A DNA stretch of 64,000 bases from Rhodoligotrophos defluvii (lineage in GTDB: Bacteria; Pseudomonadota; Alphaproteobacteria; Rhizobiales; Im1): assembly GCF_005281615.1 (NCBI RefSeq), contig NZ_SZZM01000001.1:418607-482606 (forward strand), read 5' to 3'. A model generated the notes under the pieces. The model did no database searches. It had not been told where the DNA came from and saw only the letters and a program-made list of their open reading frames with translations. Positions within the stretch are counted from its first letter, which is position 1, and each line of letters starts with the position of its first letter. The position numbers and the translations under genes are program-made. This document shows positions 1 through 9,001 of the stretch, in pieces.

Positions 1-1755
1 TGTTTCCGGCTTGGCCGGCGGGGGATCGCAACGCTTGCGCAGTTCGATGCAGGCATCGCGCAGCCATTGCGGAATCTCCGCCTCAGCGCACTGGGCAAGA
101 AACTCCGCAATTCCCCAATTTCCCTTGGACCAGCCGAAATATGCCTTGAGCGCGGCTACGGCCTGCTCTTTCGGGTCGGGAAACTGCGCGAGCAGATGCG
201 GCGGCCAATCTAACCCCTCTGCGAACCGCTCCAGCGCGGCCGCCGTTGTGTTGTTGAGCACCAGATCCTCAATGCCCTTTTCCTCGTGCATGAAAAGATG
301 CTCGACCTGAGCCTCGATAGCCATCTTGGCGGCGTCGGTCTGTTTGTCGCAAACCGCGAAGGTCCGCTTGCCCAGACCTCTGTAAAGCAATGCCAGATCG
401 GCAATCTGGCTTTCGCTGCCGGCGTCGATGACGCACAGACCCAAAGCCTCCAGCGACGCGTAGGTTGCCGGGTTCAACTCTGCCAGCCGACGTGCTGTTG
501 CCGGAAAGGCGGTCGCCTCAGTCGCGCCTTCTGCGATCAGCACCCGCCGAGCAAGCAGCCCTTCACAGAAACGCGTGCGAAACTCCTGCCGATAGCGCTT
601 ATGCTTCACGCTGTCGGGCAAAGCGATCTTTGCCTGGCTCAAAATGCCATCGTTGGAGCGCGCCAGAATGACGGTTTCGTCCAGCCCAAACTCCTCCAGC
701 ACATAGGGCGAGTGGGAGGTCACAATCGACTGCGCAGAGAGCTTGCGCAGTTCATGCACGATGCGCTTCTGCGCATAGGGTGGGATCGCGGTCTCAACCT
801 CCTCCATGGCGAAGATCACGTTCTGCTTGTCCTCGGCGATTTGCGAAAGCATCGCCAGCACCAACATATTGATGGTGCCGGTACCCTGTCGGTAGAACGG
901 CGCCGCATGGTCGCCATTTCCCGTAGCTATGAAAGCAGTCACGACCTTACGCAGATGCTCTCGGGTGAGGCCGGATACTTTGAGGTGCGGCTTCGCGCCC
1001 CATTCCTGCGGGACATATTTCTTCAGAGACGTATTGATGCTTTCCAGCACGCCGGAAATCCCCAGCGCCGGGTCACTCGCCACGTCGAATTCCGCCAGCG
1101 TCGCGATGGTCGCTTCCCACATCTGCGGCCGGATTTCCTTCAGACGCAGGATAATATCGAGCAGGCTGCCGTGCTCCAGGCTTAGCGCGCGCGATGCGGT
1201 TCTCAGCGAGCGCAGATAGAGGAACCCACAATGCTGCTTGTCCTTCTTGGAGAAGGTCGTCGGCGGATCGTCCTCGGCGAGGCTGCGCGTGTAATAGGTG
1301 TTGCCGTTGAAATCGTCCTCATCGACGTCATATTCGCCGATGAACGTTACCCGCAACGCTGCGACGATTGCGGCAGCATCGACGCCGGACGGATTGGCCT
1401 CGGTATAGAGGTCGCCGGTCTCGACGTTCAGCCACTCGATATGCCCGCCGAACCGCGCCTGCTGCTCGATAGAAAGATGAACGACGGTGACATCAATCCT
1501 GATTTTCGGGCCTTCTTCTGGCGCTGCATTCTCGCCTTCGGGCGGGGGCACAACATAGCGGCCCTGCCAGAAATCATGCTCGTCTACGGGAGGACGACGA
1601 TTTAGCCGATCCGGCCCCAGAACCAGGTCGATCGCCTCGATTACCGACGATTTCCCTGTATTATTGTCGCCGATGAGCACGGCATGATCGGGCAACACGA
1701 TTGTAGTCGAGCGGATGCCCCGGAAATTCTCGATGGTGACGGAATAGATTTTCAC
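1..1755 (-). CDS. OLD-family ATP-dependent endonuclease (partial, runs off left edge)
   Basis: Read from a GTG at 1755 preceded by GGAGG at a good distance; 585 codons are open to base 1 with no stop, so the C-terminus lies outside the window. The N-terminus has the ABC/SMC-like pattern of OLD nucleases with Walker A GDNNTGKS at residues 29-36. Further on come a Walker B-like VIFAMEEVE and the switch histidine TSHSP. A Toprim domain follows: LIAEGATEA with the conserved Glu at residue 409 and CDKQTD with Asp 470. Family members are ATPase-Toprim nucleases of phage P2 OLD type or of Gabija-like defence. No UvrD-like gabB partner is visible on this side, so a stand-alone OLD or retron-type role is equally possible. 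It sits beside an AbiU2-like gene, suggesting a small defence islet in the ICE. Confidence 0.85.
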   Translation of the reverse strand, partial: MKIYSVTIENFRGIRSTTIVLPDHAVLIGDNNTGKSSVIEAIDLVLGPDRLNRRPPVDEHDFWQGRYVVPPPEGENAAPEEGPKIRIDVTVVHLSIEQQARFGGHIEWLNVETGDLYTEANPSGVDAAAIVAALRVTFIGEYDVDEDDFNGNTYYTRSLAEDDPPTTFSKKDKQHCGFLYLRSLRTASRALSLEHGSLLDIILRLKEIRPQMWEATIATLAEFDVASDPALGISGVLESINTSLKKYVPQEWGAKPHLKVSGLTREHLRKVVTAFIATGNGDHAAPFYRQGTGTINMLVLAMLSQIAEDKQNVIFAMEEVETAIPPYAQKRIVHELRKLSAQSIVTSHSPYVLEEFGLDETVILARSNDGILSQAKIALPDSVKHKRYRQEFRTRFCEGLLARRVLIAEGATEATAFPATARRLAELNPATYASLEALGLCVIDAGSESQIADLALLYRGLGKRTFAVCDKQTDAAKMAIEAQVEHLFMHEEKGIEDLVLNNTTAAALERFAEGLDWPPHLLAQFPDPKEQAVAALKAYFGWSKGNWGIAEFLAQCAEAEIPQWLRDACIELRKRCDPPPAKPET

Positions 1756-2105
1756 CGTTTGCCTCCCCCCACATGGACAAACTCGTCCATAGCATTGGCG
1801 CACATCTTTAAAGACTAACCACCAAATCTCAAAAGAGCGAGGCTCAGTTGGCGATCCGTCGCGCGATCTCGCAAGCATTGGAGAGTGCGAAGTAATTTTT
1901 CCGCGGCCCCCACGGTCGGGAACGAGTTCCATCAGGGGTGCCAACACCCCATCCATATGGCCGCCCGCAAGGGTGCCAGAGAGCGATATGTGTGTGCGAT
2001 CGATATATCGACGCGATAAGGGGGATGACGCGGAATTCTGATAAAATCGCCGTACTGGCAGGCAGCATGTAAAGCTAACTGAAAATTTGCCGGAAACGCC
2101 CGCCG
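1756..2105. other. Intergenic region without a supported gene
   Basis: About 350 bp between two minus-strand genes. It must hold the promoter of the OLD nuclease and ends with its GGAGG ribosome binding site. A 74-codon minus-strand open frame at 1844-2068 has no ribosome binding site or recognisable composition, and I regard it as noncoding. Confidence 0.5.
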
Positions 2106-2993
2106 TTACAGGTCCTCTGGCCCAATCACCCAGCCTGCGATCTCATGGTCGATCATTCGCCATTGTTCGGCAAGGTCGGTTAAGTCGGCGCTGCCTATGA
2201 CCGCATGATCGAGCCCGTCGAATTGGTCGCCGATGTACGTAGCGAGGCCCGCGCCGCCTTCATTTGCAAACCAAACTCCAGTGAGGTCGGCAATTTCCTT
2301 CAATTGCTTAAGTGTTTTCTGCGCATCGCGAATGTCGAAGTTGTCAAGCTCCTTGTTTTGTCGGCTTCGCTTGTTACCGGCGTGAGCCACATGAGAGCTG
2401 ACATGCTCGGAGATGCGATCAAGAGCCGTAAGACGCGCTTCGATCTTCGTGAAAATTGTGGGCGAAATCAGATCGCTCGGGCTGCGCTGTGACGGCGAAA
2501 CACAGCTCAGTACATCGAAATACCGATGCGCTGCCTCCGTCTTCATAAGCTCGGGATTGCCCCACACTGGGCGCCCCTTGGCCGCGACGAGATTCTCGCG
2601 CTGTTCCTGCAGCAGAGGAGCAAGATCGTACTGTGCGTTAAGTACTCTTTCGATATATACTCTCCGATTGAGCCAGCCACGGCTTGCTTCCACATCGCGA
2701 ACGACAGAGCGGATCGAGTAGACGCCCTTGGGACCGCTTATTGGACCTTTATCCAGAAGTCGGCGTGTGCCTAGAAGCAAGCTTGACCAGTACCCCTCCG
2801 AAACGAGGTTGAAGATCATCTGGTTGAGTGGAGGCCGCGCGCCTCTTTTCTCATTTGCGAGACGAACGATTCGAACAGCCGTCCGAAAGGCGGCATAGTT
2901 CCAGAGAAGATCCTGAATGGTCCTGTGGATGCCCGTGGTTTCGTCCTGGAACGCATCTCGCCAGATGGCTATCCGTTGGTCATAAGTCGTCAC
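2106..2993 (-). CDS. Hypothetical protein, AbiU2/HEPN-like
   Basis: A 295-residue soluble protein starting at GTG 2993, with AGGAAAA just upstream. No signal peptide or membrane segment is visible. The helical N-terminal half (segment YWSSLLLGTRRLLDK near residues 68-82) and the central RISEHVSSHVAHA segment near residue 195 resemble AbiU2-type proteins, which belong to the HEPN helical superfamily; the spacing is not a textbook RX4-6H motif. Some AbiU2-like proteins are abortive-infection factors. Its position beside an OLD nuclease fits a defence function, but assignment rests on weak pattern similarity only. Confidence 0.6.
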   Translation of the reverse strand: MTTYDQRIAIWRDAFQDETTGIHRTIQDLLWNYAAFRTAVRIVRLANEKRGARPPLNQMIFNLVSEGYWSSLLLGTRRLLDKGPISGPKGVYSIRSVVRDVEASRGWLNRRVYIERVLNAQYDLAPLLQEQRENLVAAKGRPVWGNPELMKTEAAHRYFDVLSCVSPSQRSPSDLISPTIFTKIEARLTALDRISEHVSSHVAHAGNKRSRQNKELDNFDIRDAQKTLKQLKEIADLTGVWFANEGGAGLATYIGDQFDGLDHAVIGSADLTDLAEQWRMIDHEIAGWVIGPEDL

Positions 2994-3269
2994 TTTTCCT
3001 TCACCCCACCAACGTTCCTGCTTGATTCACCATACCCGAATGCCAACCACCGTATAGCCAGGACCGCAAAGGCTGGAGATTTCAACCTCCGGCTGGTGAG
3101 CGGCCTCCAATCCTGCAATCGCTGGCCAGATGAGACAGTGTGGGAGTGCATGCAACGACCCTGTTGGGGGAAGCCTTCCCCCTGGCCGGCACTGGCGTTG
3201 CCGACACACCCCCTTCTGCGGGGCGGTCCCCGCAACGCCCCCGAGAGTTAGAGTGCGGACGGGTTTTCC

Positions 3270-3316
3270 GTGACGGGATTGAAAGGTCGGAGGAGAGTCT
3301 TCCGGCGCCCGTCGCG
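3270..3316 (+). promoter_or_regulatory. Stem-loop leader in front of ardC (copy 1 of 3)
   Basis: GACGGG at 3272-3277 can pair with CCCGTC at 3308-3313, enclosing a purine-rich GGAGGAGAG stretch and an inner CCGG. The right arm is followed at once by GCGGAG, the ribosome binding site of ardC (ATG 3329). Near-identical arrangements occur before the genes starting at 21574 and 25137, so this is a conserved leader rather than chance. Confidence 0.55.
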
Positions 3317-3328
3317 GAGATCATCCCG

Positions 3329-3978
3329 ATGGCCAGAGAACATCGCGCGGCCCGCAAGAGCGGCACGCGCACGAACCTTTATGACGACATCACCGACAAG
3401 ATCATCGCCGAGCTGGAGGAAGGGCGGCTTCCCTGGGTCCAGCCCTGGGGGACGGCGGCGGCGAAGGCGCCGCTCGCCATGCCGAAGAACGCCGCAACGT
3501 CCCGGCAATACTCCGGGATCAATGTCCTGATCCTCTGGGGCGCCGTGGTGCAGCACGGCTACCCCACACAGCATTGGCTCACGTTCCGCCAGGCGTTGTC
3601 GCTCGGCGGCAATGTCCGCAAGGGCGAGCGCGGCACCACCGTCGTCTATGCCGATCGCTTCACGCCCGAAAACGAGAAGCGCCGCGCTCGCGAGACGGGG
3701 GACGAGGCTGCGAGCATTCCGTTCCTGAAGCGCTTCACCGTGTTCAATGCCGAGCAATGTGAGGGCCTGCCGGACGACATCGCCGTCGAGGCCCCGCCAC
3801 CGCCGCCCGGCATGATCGAGCCGAGGGTCGAGACGCTGATCGAAGCGATCGGGATCGATTTCCGCATCGGCGGCAACCGCGCCTTCTACGTCCCGGCACA
3901 TGACTATGTGCAGGTGCCGCCGCCGCAGGCGTATTTCGAGCCGATAAATTGGCACCGGACGGCCCTGCACGAGATGGG
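3329..3978 (+). pseudogene. ardC: ardC-like antirestriction protein, 5' part (split by insertion)
   Basis: The start ATG 3329 follows GGAG. The N-terminal ArdC domain binds single-stranded DNA in characterised members (residues about 10-150, including the LYDDITDKIIAELEEG and GRLPWVQPW-type segments). It is followed by the zincin-like metallopeptidase domain up to HEMG. The coding sequence is interrupted after base 3978. Joining 3329-3978 to 20744-21056 restores 320 codons in frame, with HExxH and the downstream ligand Glu in FEELVAEM. The reading frame runs on into the insertion to 4078 and happens to restore the second His of HEMGH, but the C-terminal third is lost. ArdC proteins protect incoming conjugative DNA from restriction. 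Confidence 0.85.
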
Positions 3979-3979
3979 A

Positions 3980-4072
3980 CATTATGCCGTAAGCTGGATT
4001 ATGCCGCATGGCCGAGTTCGGCGGCTGCTGCGTCTGCTGTCGGCCATGCGGCAGTTCGGCATAATCAGAGCG
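3980..4072. repeat. Left terminal inverted repeat of the RIT element
   Basis: It matches the reverse complement of 20624-20716 at 91 of 93 positions. It contains the motif ATTATGCCG at 3981-3989 and 3998-4006 and, inverted, at 4057-4065; these repeated cores are plausible recombinase binding sites. Just inside, the reverse strand can be read as a few codons resembling the C-terminus of the third recombinase, hinting that this end derives from an inverted RIT copy. Confidence 0.85.
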
Positions 4073-4317
4073 CTTTGAAGAAGGCGAGTATGGGGTGGAA
4101 AGCGGACTGACAGCTTGTTGATCAGCCAGCGAGAAAGCAGACACAGTGCGATTGGCGAATTTGGTCCTGTTCCCGGACTGACCGGCTTCGGCAGGGAATG
4201 CGAAAAAGCTGACGTCCAACATCCGACAGGCACGCAGCTCCGCGCGGTCTGTCGCACAGGTCCAATCAAATGCCGGGCTAGAAGTGCAAATCAGCGAGAG
4301 CCCTTTTTTGGTGTGCT

Positions 4318-4443
4318 CTATTTGCTAGATTTGCTAGGTTTGAGGGCTGGTGTATTCCCTGGTGTGCCTTTGTTATCACGGCGGCGCTGATCCAGCTTCC
4401 CGGTGGATTTCGCTATCGGCTTTGGACCTGGTTTGAGTGCCAT
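4318..4443 (-). CDS. Small basic protein, 41 residues, unknown function
   Basis: ATG at 4443 with an excellent AAGGAGAG ribosome binding site 6 nt upstream and an A-rich leader. The product starts MALKPGPKPIAKSTG and is rich in Lys, Pro and Arg with no membrane segment, so nucleic-acid binding is possible but unproven. Codon phase and the ribosome site are the only support. It lies alone inside the left end of the RIT element. Confidence 0.5.
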   Translation of the reverse strand: MALKPGPKPIAKSTGKLDQRRRDNKGTPGNTPALKPSKSSK

Positions 4444-4929
4444 GAATACTCTCCTTTTTTCATTTAAGAAAATCAGCCTGTACGCACTTTCTTACGTGGT
4501 AACAGTCCACACCAGGACTGGTTAAAGTCAAGGCCCATTGTATATTCATACCGTGGCAACACCCCACGAATATCGGAAGGCTAGGGCGGAGCACTCTGTA
4601 TCAGTGTTCCCTGTCAGCGGTGAGGGCGATCAGGTATTCCATATGGAAGAAGTTTCTGAGCGCCTACCGTCGGCCGGATTGGCGTCGAAACAAACCGGCT
4701 GATTTGGGGTGGCAAGCTGCCCGACCGCTTCTGGGCGCCCAAGCCGGGAAAGCGGCCGTTCAGCAGGCTACTGTACTTTGACCGCAATGCGCCACCATGC
4801 CAGACGTTCGGGCAGACTTTGCCTGCGCCTGAAAGCGGACGTTCAGGTCGGTCTGTGTGGACGGCAGCAAAGCGCCCCCATGTCGGTCGTAGATGCCAGC
4901 TTTGCCTGCGCCCAGAAGCGGTCATTCAC
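4444..4929. other. Intergenic cargo sequence without a supported gene
   Basis: About 490 bp between the 41-residue gene and a decayed GGDEF-EAL gene. Several short open frames overlap on both strands, none with a ribosome binding site or family resemblance. It looks like scrambled leftover sequence. Confidence 0.4.
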
Positions 4930-5813
4930 GCTAATGGCGGCAGTTGTCGAGGAGCGTGCCTTCGGTGATCTCCAGATCGAGCCGCGACGGCGCGAGGCCG
5001 GACGAAGCGACGGCCGACAGGACCGTTTCGGCAAGCTTTGCATCTTTGAACTGCAGGGGCGGGATATTGACCGAGACCGGACAGCGTTCCGTTCTAGGAT
5101 GCTGCATCGCGCGTCGCCGTTCGCAGCACCCATTCGCCGATCGCCGGCATCCGGCCTATTGCCTCGGCCAACGTTATGAAACTGGCCGGGGTCACCGCCG
5201 TTCGGTCCGAACGGGTCCACCGAAGCAGAGCTTCGAAGCCCGTCACGGTTGCGGTCGCAAGGTCGACCTGCGGTTGGTAGACAAGACTGAACACCTCAAG
5301 CGCCAGCGCGGCGCGCAAGGCGCTTTCCAAGCCCCGGCGCGCCTCCACCGCGTCTTTCATGCATGGATCGAAAAAATCGATGACAGCTGCGGCCGCCCCG
5401 TTTGGCCGCATAGAGCGCCAGATCGGCGTTCGAGATGTTTCGGAAACATCCGAGCCCGCGTCGCCCATGGCCACGCCGAGGCTGGCTCAGACATTCACCG
5501 AACGCCCTTCGATGATGTACGTCCGCGACAAGAGGTCGACGAGGCGGCGCGCCATGCTTTCCGGCGACATTTTGTCGAACTCCGCTTGCATTCCGACGAA
5601 TTCGTCGCCGTCGAAGCGCGCAACAAGGCCCTCGTCCGCGCACAGCTTTATAAGGCGGGCGCCGACCAGTCGCACAGCGGGGCCCCGCCGGATGGCCGAG
5701 CGGATCGTTGACGAACTTGAACCTGTCGAGGTCGATGTAGTGGATGGCATATCGATCCGCCCTGACCGCCTAGCCGCAGAGATGTTGCCGAGCAGGCGGA
5801 TCGATATTTGGAG
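4930..5813 (-). pseudogene. GGDEF-EAL cyclic-di-GMP protein, decayed
   Basis: Reading leftwards, different frames give in order a GGDEF-type start (YIDLDRFKFVNDPLGH), then ARFDGDEFVGM, a typical post-GGDEF stretch ending in RTYIIEGRSVNV, an EAL start (YQPQVDLATATVTGFEALLR) and a later EAL block (LDLEITEGT). The blocks are in family order but in at least three frames, so several frameshifts have destroyed the gene. Intact relatives make and break cyclic di-GMP; this copy cannot give a full product. Confidence 0.75.
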
Positions 5814-6047
5814 CTAGTTGACGTTGGACGACCGGCGGTTGGATCGACGCTCGCAGGCGAGGATTTCCGCCAGATCAAGCCCGGCCACCAGAGCGGCGAG
5901 TACAAGTCGGGCATAGGGCGGCGCGCCGCGATTTTCTCAGGCTCTGAGCGATCCTACGGCCAATCCCAACCGGCGTGCCAACCCATTGCGGTCGGTTGCG
6001 AGGCTCTCCAGCGCGGATTCGACTTCTTGTTGAAACGTCCTGTCCAT
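5814..6047 (-). pseudogene. Small HTH-like regulator interrupted by an in-frame TGA
   Basis: From ATG 6047 the frame reads MDRTFQQEVESALESLATDR, then GLARRLGLAVGSLRA, a TGA at 5939-5937 exactly where a Trp would fit, and continues ENRGAPPYARLVLAALVAGL to a TAG at 5814. The total is 78 codons. The pattern looks like a small lambda-repressor-type DNA-binding protein inactivated by a Trp-to-stop change. It follows exoD in the same direction. Confidence 0.5.
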
Positions 6048-6094
6048 GGAGCTTTAACGCCGCTCGCCCTGTCGGCAAGAACGATTGCTCGCGA

Positions 6095-6772
6095 TCAGCC
6101 AAACAGCGGCCAGATCCGGTTGAGAAGTTCGCCTCCGAACCAGAACACGAAAGCGACCCACGCTGCTGCCAGAATGGCCGCGACAAACGCGAGAATAAGT
6201 GCAAGCCCATCCCGCAAGATCAAGGCGAACGCGATCATGGCGATGGCGGCGACGGGCGGCACGTTGCCGAAAGGTATCGGCAACCCGATCATGATGGAGA
6301 GAGGCAGGATCATCAAACCCGCGACGCGGCCGGCCTGACGTCCGGCAAGCCACTTGAAGCGGCCCGGCGCGTGCAGGTATTCGATCGCAACCAGCCAGCC
6401 GCGCGCTCGCTTGCCGGCGTTTGTCAGCACTCTGGTTGAGACAGACCGCCGAGTGAGCACGGCGGGCAGCCACGGCTTGCGACGGCCAATGATCATCTGA
6501 ATGGCAAGGACTGCAACCGCCGTGCCGAACACCATGCCGTATGGCCCCGGGATCGGAATGAGCGCTGGCAGCACGAGGACCAGAACCAGCATCGGGAACC
6601 CGGCCGCACCGAGTCGGTCGACCACATCACCGATCGCGATGCGATCCCGATCTTTGCAGGCCGCCAGCAGATCGTCGATTACTTCCGACGCGGTGGGCGG
6701 TACAGCGTCCTCGTCAACAGCCAGCACGCGACGATCTGATCCTCGTTTCTGAGTGATGGCAAGTCGGGGCAT
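6095..6772 (-). CDS. exoD: ExoD-family membrane protein
   Basis: About 225 residues when started at ATG 6772, which has GAGG 8 nt upstream; a longer frame reaches 6850. The product has an N-terminal soluble part followed by four or five hydrophobic segments with the ExoD signature (PALIPIPGPYGMVFG, then LPLSIMIGLPIPFGNVPP). ExoD was described in Sinorhizobium as needed for exopolysaccharide production and alkali tolerance; its biochemistry is unknown. It is the last gene of the six-gene leftward operon that starts at 9241, which also holds a TerC-like protein, consistent with an ion or pH role. Confidence 0.8.
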   Translation of the reverse strand: MPRLAITQKRGSDRRVLAVDEDAVPPTASEVIDDLLAACKDRDRIAIGDVVDRLGAAGFPMLVLVLVLPALIPIPGPYGMVFGTAVAVLAIQMIIGRRKPWLPAVLTRRSVSTRVLTNAGKRARGWLVAIEYLHAPGRFKWLAGRQAGRVAGLMILPLSIMIGLPIPFGNVPPVAAIAMIAFALILRDGLALILAFVAAILAAAWVAFVFWFGGELLNRIWPLFG

Positions 6773-6803
6773 GTGTCTAGCCTCACGCTGTTCTTCCGGC
6801 ATC

Positions 6804-7052
6804 TTATGCAAGGTCCAAGGCCAGCCGGATTGCTGCAAGTGCGCCAGCACAGGCCGTCGTGAATGCCGCGCGCGTATTGAGCATCTGTGACCGGTTTAAC
6901 GCGACGACCAACCGATTGATGTCCGCGGCGCTCAGTTCCTCGCGCCGCGTGATCCGCCTGACCCGGTGACGGCCGGATGCCCACCAGAGCCAGGCGGATG
7001 CCATCGCAAAGCCGACGATGGAAAGATCGAGTATGGTGGAGAGGTTATGCAT
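6804..7052 (-). CDS. Small membrane protein, unknown
   Basis: 82 residues. A first hydrophobic segment at about residues 8-26 (STILDLSIVGFAMASAWLWW) is followed by a basic stretch RHRVRRITRREE and a second hydrophobic C-terminal segment. No family is recognised. It lies 31 bp upstream of exoD and 90 bp downstream of the next small gene on the same strand, so it is probably co-transcribed. Confidence 0.6.
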   Translation of the reverse strand: MHNLSTILDLSIVGFAMASAWLWWASGRHRVRRITRREELSAADINRLVVALNRSQMLNTRAAFTTACAGALAAIRLALDLA

Positions 7053-7142
7053 GTGTCGGCTGCTCGTTTTATGAACGTCCCTAGCGTCATCGCGGCCGCA
7101 AGCCAGTGAACGAACTGCGGCCCTCCCGTTGTCGCTCTGCGC

Positions 7143-7457
7143 TTACCCACTGGCGCCTTCTAGTGGCTCAAGAAACGGCCGGGCGGCGTCGATGGCTGCC
7201 ACGCATTCCGGTGCAGCCTCGGTAAGCAGCGTGACCGGGTCGGCAAAACCGATCCAGACGCCGAATGCGCTTGATGACGCCCACCACAGATCGTCCAAAG
7301 CACGGTTGACGATCTGCGCTCCTTGCTCGGTTACACAGGCGACGAGCGAGGCCACTACCTCCTGCGGGGCGCTGGTGTCGGCAAGCGACCTTGCGATGTC
7401 CTGCTGCAGCGGCTCGAGAAGAAGAAAGGTGATCAGGGCGACCAGCATGTCGTGCAT
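7143..7457 (-). CDS. Small protein with N-terminal hydrophobic segment, unknown
   Basis: 104 residues from ATG 7457 with a clear AAGGAG 8 nt upstream. The first 15 residues (MHDMLVALITFLLLE) form a membrane or signal segment and the rest is acidic and helical. No family is recognised. It is the fourth gene of the YdcH-to-ExoD operon, directly downstream of the TerC-like gene. Confidence 0.6.
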   Translation of the reverse strand: MHDMLVALITFLLLEPLQQDIARSLADTSAPQEVVASLVACVTEQGAQIVNRALDDLWWASSSAFGVWIGFADPVTLLTEAAPECVAAIDAARPFLEPLEGASG

Positions 7458-7556
7458 TGTTTCAACTCCTTGCGTCCGAACATGTCGAGCTCAATTCCAA
7501 GTGCGCCATCTGGCAGCCCTGGCGATGGACTTGCTGTCCAGCGCCAGGGCCGAGCC

Positions 7557-8564
7557 TTAGGGGCGCGGCAATTCTTCCGGCCCGATATGCGGCGGCTGAG
7601 ACCGCGTCTTTACCAGGCTCCAGACCACGCCCGACGCGATGATAGCGAAGGTGATGCCAAGCGAGAGCGCGGCGGGGAACTTCTCGAGACCGAGCAGGTC
7701 AGCGACGAAGATCTTCGACCCGATGAAGATCAGCACGATCGCGAGCGCCGGCTTTAGGTATTGGAACCGGTGGATCATCGCAGCGAGCGCGAAGTAGAGC
7801 GCGCGCAGGCCGAGAATGGCGAAGATGTTCGACGTGTAGACGATGAATGGGTCCGTCGTGATAGCGAAGATCGCCGGTACCGAATCCACGGCGAAGATCA
7901 CGTCGGCGATCTCGACCATCACCAGCGCCATGAAAAGCGGCGTCATGAACCAGACGAGCTTGCCAGTTTTCGGATCGGGCTTCTTGACGAAGAAATCCTG
8001 GCCGTGGTGTTCGTCGGTCACGTTGAAGCGGCGCCGCAGGAAGCCGACGATGGGGTTATTGCCGATCTCGGGCTCCTTGTCGCCGATCCACAGCATCTTG
8101 ATGCCGGTGATCACCAGGAACGCGGCGAAGATGTAGAGCACCCAGGAGAACTGCGAGACGAGCGTCGCGCCGAGGCCGATCATGATGGCGCGCAGGACGA
8201 TGACGCCGAGGATGCCCCAGAAAAGCACGCGGTGCTGGTATTTGCGCGGAACCGCGAAAAAGGAGAAAATCAGCGCGATGACGAAAACGTTGTCGAGCGC
8301 CAGCGTCTTTTCGACCACGAAACCCGTCACATAGTTCATACCGGATTCCGCGCCGAGCTGCCACCAGACAAAGCCGCCGAAGGCCAGACCGAGGGTGATG
8401 TACATCGACGACAGGATCAGGCTTTCGCGCACCTCGATCTCGTGATTGTCACGGTGAAGGACGCCGAGGTCGAAGACCAGAAGCGCGATAACAATCGAGA
8501 TGAAGCCGAGCCACATCCAGACCGGCTTGCCGAGCCAGTCGGCGAACAGAAATGCAAATTCCAC
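7557..8564 (-). CDS. TerC/Alx-family integral membrane protein
   Basis: 335 residues when started at GTG 8564, chosen because GGAGAG lies 5 nt upstream and the product then begins VEFAFLFADWLGKP like other family members; an in-frame ATG at 8609 lacks such a site. About nine membrane segments. The conserved blocks ALDNVFVIALIFS and VMVEIADVIFAVDSVPAIFAI carry the acidic residues proposed to bind metal. TerC/Alx proteins export manganese and respond to alkaline pH in Escherichia coli. The operon context with ExoD and YdcH suggests ion or pH homeostasis. Confidence 0.88.
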   Translation of the reverse strand: MEFAFLFADWLGKPVWMWLGFISIVIALLVFDLGVLHRDNHEIEVRESLILSSMYITLGLAFGGFVWWQLGAESGMNYVTGFVVEKTLALDNVFVIALIFSFFAVPRKYQHRVLFWGILGVIVLRAIMIGLGATLVSQFSWVLYIFAAFLVITGIKMLWIGDKEPEIGNNPIVGFLRRRFNVTDEHHGQDFFVKKPDPKTGKLVWFMTPLFMALVMVEIADVIFAVDSVPAIFAITTDPFIVYTSNIFAILGLRALYFALAAMIHRFQYLKPALAIVLIFIGSKIFVADLLGLEKFPAALSLGITFAIIASGVVWSLVKTRSQPPHIGPEELPRP

Positions 8565-8703
8565 GTGAACTCTCCAGCCGGTCGTCCACGGTGAAAAAAT
8601 GTCCGACATCGCGAGAGGACCGGCATCTCTCGCCAGAGGGGCCCGGACTGGGGCAATCAACATGTCCGCCGCCGATCCCGCAGGATCGGCGGCGGTAGAC
8701 CAG

Positions 8704-8991
8704 CTAGGTTGCGGCCGAAGTCAAACGGCGGATCAGGACGGTCACAACGCCCAGGATCGCGACGCCGACAAGCCACACGATCGCGATCAGCGGTCCGTCA
8801 AGCGGCGCGGCGATCTGTGCGAACCAGGCGATCAGGCCATCGGCAGCGCCCATGCCGGCCATCCAGCCGACCGCCGCCTCGACGGCGGCATAGGCAGCAA
8901 GCGCGAGCAGCGACCATGCGACGATCAGGGCAACGCCGCCGTAGCCGACGACACGGTTGAGCTTTGCCGCTTGGCGCGGTTGAAGGTGCAT
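8704..8991 (-). CDS. Small membrane protein, unknown
   Basis: 95 residues from ATG 8991 with GAGGG 8 nt upstream. Two hydrophobic segments, about residues 18-42 and 64-87, end in RRLTSAAT. No family is recognised. It starts 10 bp after the YdcH-like gene ends, so the two are almost certainly co-transcribed and possibly translationally coupled. Confidence 0.65.
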   Translation of the reverse strand: MHLQPRQAAKLNRVVGYGGVALIVAWSLLALAAYAAVEAAVGWMAGMGAADGLIAWFAQIAAPLDGPLIAIVWLVGVAILGVVTVLIRRLTSAAT

Positions 8992-9001
8992 GGATGCGCC
9001 C

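Noticed and set aside
1844..2068. 74-codon minus-strand gene in the first intergenic region
   Set aside because: No ribosome site, unusual composition and no recognisable feature.
3140..4078. The 312-codon open frame read as one intact ArdC-like protein
   Set aside because: The last ~33 residues are translated terminal repeat of the insertion; the true C-terminal part lies 16.8 kb away, so the gene is split.
3248..4222. 324-codon minus-strand frame
   Set aside because: It is antisense to the ardC start, in the high-GC third-position shadow phase, and has no ribosome site.
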